A stretch of 6,251 bases of DNA from Geobacter sp. UBA6802 (GTDB lineage Bacteria > Desulfobacterota > Desulfuromonadia > Geobacterales > Pseudopelobacteraceae). Both the position numbers and the translations under genes were made by a program. The notes beneath the pieces were generated by a model. That model had not been told where the DNA came from, ran no database searches, and saw nothing but the letters and a program-made list of their open reading frames with translations. Location of the stretch: positions 5,009 through 11,259 of the forward strand of contig DKFG01000287.1 in the NCBI GenBank assembly GCA_002452325.1. Direction: 5' to 3'. Below are positions 1-4,015 of this stretch, one piece after another. Position 1 is the stretch's first letter, and each line of letters starts with the position of its first letter.

Positions 1-354
1 GATACCGGCATTAATCAGCATCTTGGTGCAGATACTACAGGGCATGGTATTGCAATACAGGGTGGAACCGTCGATATTGACGCCATGGCGGGCCGCCTGA
101 ATGATGGCGTTCTGCTCTGCGTGCAAACCGCGACACAGCTCATGGCGCTCACCCGAGGGAACCTGCAGCCGCTCCCGCAAACAGCCGGTCTCATCACAAT
201 GACGGATACCGGAGGGAGAGCCGTTGTAGCCGGTGGCCAGGATATTGCGATCCTTCACCAGCAACGCCCCCACCTGACGGCGCAGGCAGGTGGAACGGGT
301 TGCCACCAGATGCGTGATATCGATAAAATACTGATCCCAGGTTGGACGGGCCAT
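1..354 (-). CDS. dCMP (deoxycytidylate) deaminase, N-terminal part; 3' end beyond the window
   Basis: Zinc-dependent deaminase that converts dCMP to dUMP, supplying thymidylate synthesis in the cytoplasm. Reading leftward from ATG at 354-352 gives 118 residues with no stop, beginning MARPTWDQYFIDI. The family hallmarks are clear: GYNGSPSG at residues 42-49, the zinc ligand and proton-shuttle motif H78-A-E80, and the PCxxC zinc motif with C106 and C109. Extra Cys and His residues between 52 and 74 (C53, C58, H71, C74) are common in this family and may bind a second metal. An in-frame TAG lies at about 404-402 and no other usable start follows it, so ATG 354 is the best start. The ribosome site is weak (GAG a few bases upstream). 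The gene is divergent from the signalling genes and probably not functionally tied to them. The remaining C-terminal residues lie off the left edge. The family call is firm. Confidence 0.93.
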   Translation of the reverse strand, partial: MARPTWDQYFIDITHLVATRSTCLRRQVGALLVKDRNILATGYNGSPSGIRHCDETGCLRERLQVPSGERHELCRGLHAEQNAIIQAARHGVNIDGSTLYCNTMPCSICTKMLINAGI

Positions 355-380
355 AGCATGCTCACGGTTCTCAACGTAAT

Positions 381-390
381 GTACACAGGT
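381..390. repeat. Direct repeat GTACACAGGT, copy 1
   Basis: Exact 10-base copy of the element at 412-421. The two starts are 31 bases apart, close to three turns of DNA, so a protein could bind both on the same face. This copy lies at the predicted transcription start of the minus-strand deaminase gene, as expected for an operator. Confidence 0.5.
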
Positions 391-395
391 ATCCT

Positions 396-408
396 CTATA
401 AACTATAG
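396..408. repeat. Short perfect inverted repeat CTATA-AAC-TATAG
   Basis: Five-base arms around a three-base centre, lying between the two GTACACAGGT copies and overlapping the predicted minus-strand -10 hexamer. It could be part of a regulator site or simply the AT-rich promoter core. The arms are too short to call on their own. Confidence 0.3.
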
Positions 409-411
409 GTG

Positions 412-421
412 GTACACAGGT
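412..421. repeat. Direct repeat GTACACAGGT, copy 2
   Basis: Second exact copy of the 10-base element. It overlaps the predicted -35 hexamer (419-424) of the minus-strand promoter, where a bound repressor would block RNA polymerase. Confidence 0.5.
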
Positions 422-438
422 CAACAAAGAGGGGCGCC

Positions 439-504
439 ATGTCGGCAATGATTCTGGTTGCAGATAACGATCAGGGCGGCATCAGGCTGATCACACCGGC
501 TTGA
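439..504 (+). CDS. Possible 21-codon ORF (leader peptide or receiver-domain remnant)
   Basis: ATG at 439 follows a purine-rich stretch (AGAGGGG, 428-434) at a short distance of four bases. The ORF encodes MSAMILVADNDQ then GGIRLITPA before TGA at 502-504. The product resembles the first strand and helix of a CheY-type receiver (hydrophobic strand, then D-N-D in place of the usual acidic pair, then xIRxLI), cut short after about 20 residues. It may be a decayed regulator start, a leader peptide for the kinase gene at 571, or chance. Its stop overlaps the weak TTGACA at 501-506. No function is assigned. Confidence 0.2.
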   Translation: MSAMILVADNDQGGIRLITPA

Positions 505-528
505 CACACCCGGAAAGTATGTCACACT
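501..528 (+). promoter_or_regulatory. Weak candidate promoter for the kinase pair
   Basis: A perfect TTGACA (501-506) is followed after 16 bases by CACACT (523-528), a poor -10 with only three matches. The start codon at 571 is about 35 bases beyond the expected start point, a sensible leader length. TGACA (502-506) and TGTCA (520-524) also form a short inverted repeat here. With a strong -35 and a poor -10, an activator or another sigma factor may be needed, or the site may not be real. Confidence 0.3.
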
Positions 529-570
529 GTACCGCATCACACAGACCACCAGCCACCAGAAAGAACAACC

Positions 571-1830
571 ATGGCAGACGCCTCACCAACGCCCCCTCCT
601 ACCCTTTCTCCCAAGGCACGCATACTGCTGGTAGATGACGAACCGCTGGTACTCAAGATGCTGCATACCTTCCTTGAATCCCAGAATTACCAAGTGCTTT
701 CTGCCTCCGGGGGCTATCAGGCCCTGGAGATCATGCGGCAGCAACAGGGAACCATTGACCTGCTGCTAACCGATATCCGGATGCCGGATATGAACGGCGT
801 CCGCCTGCTGGAAGCGGTCCGTCAGGAATATCCGACCCTGCCGGTGCTGCTGATGACCGGCTACTCGGATTTTGATCTGGTGGTAGACGGGCTGAAACAG
901 CACGCCTTTGACCTGCTGATGAAACCGATCGACTTCAACCAGCTCACCTGGTGCATCTCAAAGGCCCTGGCCTTTGTCATGACCCAACGGCTTGAACAGC
1001 AGTATCGAACCCGCCTTGAACAGCAGGTGGCCGACCAGACCAGAATGCTCTGCCGGCAGCTGGAGACTCTGGAGGAGACCCAGCGCACAGCCAGCGAGAT
1101 TGACGAACTGAAGCGTAACTTTTTAAGCCTGATCAGCCACGAGTTCCGCACACCACTTAACGGCATCGTCGGCGCCCTGCAACTGCTGGAAGATTATGAA
1201 CTTCCGTCCGGTGTCGGCAGTTATCTGGCCATGCTGCGCAGATCCACCGATCAGCTGAACCGGCTGGTGCAGAACCTGTTGACCCTGGTTGAGGCCCAGG
1301 CCACCCGTCCTACCACCACCGACAGCATGACCACCCCCTGCCAGGCCCTGCAGCAACTGGAGGCACGCTTTAGAGATGCTGCCCGATCAGCCGGCATTCA
1401 GTTTGAAGCCAGCTGCAGTGATCCGGCTGGTCGCAAACTTTACGGCCCCTGGGATTCCCTGCAGATCATCGGAGGCTGCCTGCTGGACAACGCCCTCAAA
1501 TTCAACCAGAGCGGCAGTCGGGTCTCCTGTCGCATCTGGACCGAACCACTGGGGCACGACCAGCGCCACGTACAGGTACTGATTGAGGTCAAAGACAACG
1601 GCAAAGGGATCCCGCTTCAGCTCCAAGAGGTCATCTTCAAGCCGTTTACCCAGCTTGAGCATTACCTGACCCGCCGGTCCACCGGTTTCGGCATCGGCCT
1701 TGCCATTGTCCGCACCCTCTGTGACAAACTGGACGGCACCCTCACCCTTGTCAGCACCCCTGAAGAGGGCAGCACCTTTACCTGCAGCCTGCCGTTTGCC
1801 GCAACGCCGATCCAGTGCCCCCGGCCATGA
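571..1830 (+). CDS. Soluble hybrid: N-terminal receiver plus HisKA histidine kinase
   Basis: A cytoplasmic signalling kinase of 419 residues with no signal peptide or membrane segment. Residues 16-128 form a receiver with acidic pair D22-D23, phosphoacceptor D68 (LLTDIRMPDMNG), T96 and K118-P119. Residues 135-182 look like a coiled-coil linker rich in Glu and Gln. The HisKA H-box ISHEFRTPL places the phosphorylated histidine at H190. The ATPase domain follows with an N-box around N307, a G1 box (D342-N-G-K-G346) and a G2 box (G372-F-G-I-G376). The usual first Asn of the N-box is C303 here, so nucleotide binding may be altered. Phosphorylation of the receiver probably controls the kinase. The start at 571 has only a weak purine tract upstream. 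It shares an ATGA overlap with the next kinase, so the two are very likely co-expressed. Ligand and partner are unknown. Confidence 0.93.
   Translation: MADASPTPPPTLSPKARILLVDDEPLVLKMLHTFLESQNYQVLSASGGYQALEIMRQQQGTIDLLLTDIRMPDMNGVRLLEAVRQEYPTLPVLLMTGYSDFDLVVDGLKQHAFDLLMKPIDFNQLTWCISKALAFVMTQRLEQQYRTRLEQQVADQTRMLCRQLETLEETQRTASEIDELKRNFLSLISHEFRTPLNGIVGALQLLEDYELPSGVGSYLAMLRRSTDQLNRLVQNLLTLVEAQATRPTTTDSMTTPCQALQQLEARFRDAARSAGIQFEASCSDPAGRKLYGPWDSLQIIGGCLLDNALKFNQSGSRVSCRIWTEPLGHDQRHVQVLIEVKDNGKGIPLQLQEVIFKPFTQLEHYLTRRSTGFGIGLAIVRTLCDKLDGTLTLVSTPEEGSTFTCSLPFAATPIQCPRP
1827..1830 (+). promoter_or_regulatory. ATGA stop-start overlap coupling the two kinase genes
   Basis: The TGA of the first kinase (1828-1830) overlaps the ATG of the second (1827-1829). 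The upstream bases are C-rich with no Shine-Dalgarno sequence, so the second gene is probably translated by ribosomes finishing the first. This decides the start in favour of 1827 over the GTG at 1815. Confidence 0.7.
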
Positions 1831-2969
1831 AGATCCTTGCCATAGACGATTCAAAGGTCAACCTGCTGCTGTACAAGGGAGCCATTGCACAACACCTGAA
1901 GGATGCCGAGTTACAAACCACACGCTCCGGTGCCGAGGGGATCGAACTGGCCAGGAACTGGCACCCGGACACCATCCTGCTGGACCTGCAGATGCCCGAA
2001 ATGGACGGATTTGAGACCATCCACCGCCTCAAGCGTACCCCGGCAACCGCCTTTATTCCGATCATCATCATCACCGCCTCAGACGCCGCTTCAAAGGACC
2101 GGATCAGGGCCCTTGACCTGGGGGCCGATGCCTTTCTGCAAAAACCGATCACCTCGGAAGAGCTGATCGCCCATATCAAGGTCATGCTGCGGATCAAAAA
2201 GGCTGAAGAACAACTACGCCACTCCCAGAAACTTGAGGCGATCGGCCTGCTGGCCGGGGGTATCGCCCATGATTTCAACAATATCCTTACCGTTATCCGG
2301 GGCTACAGCACCATGTTGCTGATGCAGACACCTCCGGACAGCCCCCAGGGTGAAAGCTTGCAGATGATCGTCGATGCGGTCAAGCGGGCTGCCGGACTCA
2401 CCCAGAACCTGCTCACCTTCAGCCGCAAACAGGAAAGTACGCCGGTCATGGCCGAGCTGTGCGGCCTGGTATCCGGCTTTGAAAAATTCATCAAACGGAT
2501 CATCGGCGACAACATCCGGCTGAGCCTGGCCTGCTGTGCCCAGTCAACACCGGAGCCGCTGCTGACCATGGTTGATCGCAGCATGATCGAACAGTTGCTG
2601 ATGAACCTGGCCATCAATGCCCGTGATGCCATGCCTGACGGCGGCCAGTTGACCATTGCCACAGCAAATGCCGTGCTTGAAAACAAAACTGCAGAACCCC
2701 TCGGACTACCTCCAGGCCGGTACATCCACCTCACCATTTCTGATACCGGCAGTGGTATTCCAAAGGATGTCCTGCCAAAGATATTTGATCCTTTTTTTAC
2801 CACCAAGGAGATCGGCAAAGGGAGCGGTCTGGGGCTTTCCATGGTGTACGGAATTATCAAGCAACATGGTGGTGCCATTAGCGTTGAAAGCACACCGGGC
2901 ACCGGCACCACCTTTTCCATCTATCTGCCGGCCAACGATACGCCTGAAACCGTATTGGAGAGTTGTTAA
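1827..2969 (+). CDS. Soluble hybrid: N-terminal receiver plus NtrB-like histidine kinase
   Basis: A second cytoplasmic receiver-kinase, 380 residues from ATG 1827. The receiver spans about residues 2-120, with D7-D8, phosphoacceptor D53 (LLDLQMPEMDG), T83 and K106-P107. A short helical linker (118-135) leads to an H-box of the type GGIAHDFNNIL, with phosphorylated H148; this type is common in NtrB-like and PAS-linked kinases and differs from the SHEFRTPL type of its neighbour. The ATPase domain has a full N-box (N260 and N264), a G1 box (D306-T-G-S-G310), DPFFTTK at 321-327 and a G2 box GKGSGLGLS. The ATG sits inside the upstream stop (ATGA), and no ribosome site precedes it, so translation is probably coupled. 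A GTG at 1815 would add four residues but is less likely because the receiver starts directly at MKILAIDD. No membrane segment or sensor domain is present; partner unknown. Confidence 0.93.
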   Translation: MKILAIDDSKVNLLLYKGAIAQHLKDAELQTTRSGAEGIELARNWHPDTILLDLQMPEMDGFETIHRLKRTPATAFIPIIIITASDAASKDRIRALDLGADAFLQKPITSEELIAHIKVMLRIKKAEEQLRHSQKLEAIGLLAGGIAHDFNNILTVIRGYSTMLLMQTPPDSPQGESLQMIVDAVKRAAGLTQNLLTFSRKQESTPVMAELCGLVSGFEKFIKRIIGDNIRLSLACCAQSTPEPLLTMVDRSMIEQLLMNLAINARDAMPDGGQLTIATANAVLENKTAEPLGLPPGRYIHLTISDTGSGIPKDVLPKIFDPFFTTKEIGKGSGLGLSMVYGIIKQHGGAISVESTPGTGTTFSIYLPANDTPETVLESC

Positions 2970-3010
2970 AACCGTACTGCAGAAAAAGCCTAAAAAACAT
3001 GCCACCTGAC

Positions 3011-3038
3011 GTGACAAGCAAACAAGCGGTGGTATACT
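3011..3038 (+). promoter_or_regulatory. Predicted sigma70-type promoter for the cytochrome/chemosensory operon
   Basis: GTGACA (3011-3016) and TATACT (3033-3038) are separated by 16 bases; each hexamer has five of six consensus matches. Two A-tracts upstream (2983-2987 and 2992-2997), about nine bases apart, could act as an UP-like element. Transcription would start near 3045 and give a leader of about 50 bases. This suggests that the genes from 3094 on can be expressed apart from the two kinases. AGCGGT (3025-3030) and ACCGCT (3068-3073) form a loose inverted repeat around the start, possibly by chance. Confidence 0.6.
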
Positions 3039-3093
3039 TCACCCAATCAACTCAGGCTGTTCAACTAACCGCTGTCAAGGAGACCAGAACCAG

Positions 3094-3564
3094 ATGAAAC
3101 GTATTACCCTGATCACCATTGGACTGATCGTGCTGTTTTCTGTCGGCCTCGCCGTTGCTGCCGTTACAGCACCTCCACTCCCCAAGTATCAGAGCTGGAA
3201 AAAGAGTGTGCGTAAAGTAGTGACTGACAAAAAATCGCTCTTTTATGGCATCCACTACATCTATGCCGACCCCAAGGCGATCAAGGGCTACCAGGCGGGC
3301 AACAAATTTCCCGAAGGCAGCCGGATTGTGGTTGAGCATTTCAACATCAAAGGGGACAACAGCGCCGTTGATGGTCCCAAAAACATGGTGGTGTTGATGA
3401 AAAAGGACAAGAACCAAAAAAACACCGGTGGCTGGTTATATGTCGGCTACACAGCAGACGGCAAACCCAGTCGGCTTGATCCGGTTAAAAACTGTTTTGA
3501 ATGCCACCAGAAGGAAGTTGCCGGAAGGGATTACGTCTTCTCTGGTATTGCAGACTTCAAGTAA
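3094..3564 (+). CDS. Exported monohaem cytochrome, P460 / c'-beta type
   Basis: A small periplasmic haem protein of 156 residues. The N-terminus is a signal peptide: K2-R3, a hydrophobic core over residues 4-20, and a likely cleavage near A22-A23. The only haem-binding motif is near the C-terminus, C134-F-E-C-H138, so one c-type haem is attached. A late CxxCH, preceded by a mainly beta region with FPEGSRIVVE (72-81) and GGWLYVGYTADG (112-123), is the layout of the cytochrome P460 family. Members of that family oxidise hydroxylamine or bind nitric oxide (c'-beta). True P460 enzymes carry a Lys-haem cross-link; several lysines (for example K71) exist, but I cannot tell which, if any, fills that role. 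A good AAGGAG (3077-3082) precedes the ATG by 11 bases. It sits directly ahead of a response regulator, which hints at a redox or gas-sensing role, but no sensory link is proven. The family call is fairly sure; the activity is not. Confidence 0.82.
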   Translation: MKRITLITIGLIVLFSVGLAVAAVTAPPLPKYQSWKKSVRKVVTDKKSLFYGIHYIYADPKAIKGYQAGNKFPEGSRIVVEHFNIKGDNSAVDGPKNMVVLMKKDKNQKNTGGWLYVGYTADGKPSRLDPVKNCFECHQKEVAGRDYVFSGIADFK

Positions 3565-3569
3565 AGGAG
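3564..3569 (+). promoter_or_regulatory. Strong ribosome-binding site fixing the GTG start at 3577
   Basis: AAGGAG begins on the last base of the cytochrome stop codon and lies seven bases before GTG 3577. The GTG immediately precedes the receiver's first strand (KCLIVEDD), so this non-ATG start is well supported. Confidence 0.75.
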
Positions 3570-3576
3570 TCCCATC

Positions 3577-3975
3577 GTGAAATGTCTGATTGTTGAAGAT
3601 GATTTCATCTCCCGCCGTATTCTCAGGGAATTGCTGGGTATGTATTTTGATTGCGAGATCGCCGTTGATGGTGAAGAAGCGGTAACCGCCTTCAGATTGG
3701 CCCATGATGCCAAGACCCCCTATGACCTGATCTGCATGGATATCATGATGCCCAAAATGGACGGGCGAGAGGCGCTGCGACTGATCCGGCAGCTTGAAAA
3801 AGAACTTGAGGTACCGCCAAACCTGGAGGTCAAAGTTGTTATGACCACTGCCCTGGATGACCCAAAGACGGTCTTTGACTCGTTTTATCAGGACGGCGCC
3901 ACCGCCTACCTGGTCAAGCCGATCAGTAAACAGAAACTGCTCAGGGAACTTCGCGCCCTGGGTCTGCTCCAGTAG
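3577..3975 (+). CDS. Single-domain response regulator (CheY-like receiver)
   Basis: A 132-residue cytoplasmic protein that is only a receiver domain. It has the acidic pair D8-D9, the phosphoacceptor D55 in CMDIMMPKMDG, T90 in VVMTTA, and the conserved K114-P115 in YLVKPIS. No DNA-binding or enzymatic output follows, so it must act by binding another protein or pass phosphate along a relay. The start is GTG with a strong ribosome site. Its gene is 12 bases after the cytochrome and 40 bases before the receptor-like protein, so the three are probably one transcript. Likely phosphodonors are the two upstream kinases or a CheA encoded to the right; the CheZ-like helices of the next gene could act on it. 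It lacks an obvious CheY flagellar-switch signature that I could use to call it a motor regulator. Confidence 0.92.
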   Translation: MKCLIVEDDFISRRILRELLGMYFDCEIAVDGEEAVTAFRLAHDAKTPYDLICMDIMMPKMDGREALRLIRQLEKELEVPPNLEVKVVMTTALDDPKTVFDSFYQDGATAYLVKPISKQKLLRELRALGLLQ

Positions 3976-4015
3976 CACGCAGGTTTTGATCAGGGCTTTG
4001 AAAGGAATTTAACCC

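Larger units (their letters stand above)
395..424 (-). promoter_or_regulatory. Predicted sigma70-type promoter of the dCMP deaminase gene
   Basis: On the minus strand TTGACC (424-419) is followed after 18 bases by TATAGA (400-395), giving five and four matches to the two consensus hexamers. Transcription would start near 388 and give a leader of about 34 bases before ATG 354. Two GTACACAGGT copies overlap the -35 region and the start region, so regulation by a bound protein is plausible. This is a prediction from sequence only. Confidence 0.5.

Noticed and set aside
85..408. 107-codon plus-strand ORF over the left end
   Set aside because: It lies antisense to the dCMP deaminase, whose zinc motifs in the minus-strand frame are unmistakable, and its own translation shows no recognisable domain.
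1815..1829. GTG start four codons upstream for the second kinase
   Set aside because: There is no ribosome site before it, the added residues are not part of the receiver fold, and the ATGA overlap gives a better start at 1827.
1387..1854. 155-codon minus-strand ORF opposite the first kinase
   Set aside because: It covers the HATPase boxes of the kinase on the other strand; its protein is low-complexity and matches no family I know.
2303..2920. 205-codon minus-strand ORF opposite the second kinase
   Set aside because: Long open antisense frames are common in GC-rich genes; the plus-strand frame carries intact H, N, G1 and G2 boxes.
2970..3010. Possible terminator after the kinase pair
   Set aside because: The stretch has A-tracts but no GC-rich hairpin followed by a T-run; I see no intrinsic terminator, so read-through into the cytochrome gene remains possible.
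3025..3073. Inverted repeat AGCGGT ... ACCGCT around the cytochrome promoter
   Set aside because: Six-base arms with a loop of 37 bases are expected by chance at this length; noted but not called an operator.
3436..3978. 180-codon minus-strand ORF across the cytochrome end and response regulator
   Set aside because: It spans two well-supported plus-strand genes and has no motif or plausible ribosome site.
3976..4015. 40-base gap before the receptor-like gene
   Set aside because: Only a ribosome-binding site is visible; no promoter hexamers or hairpin.
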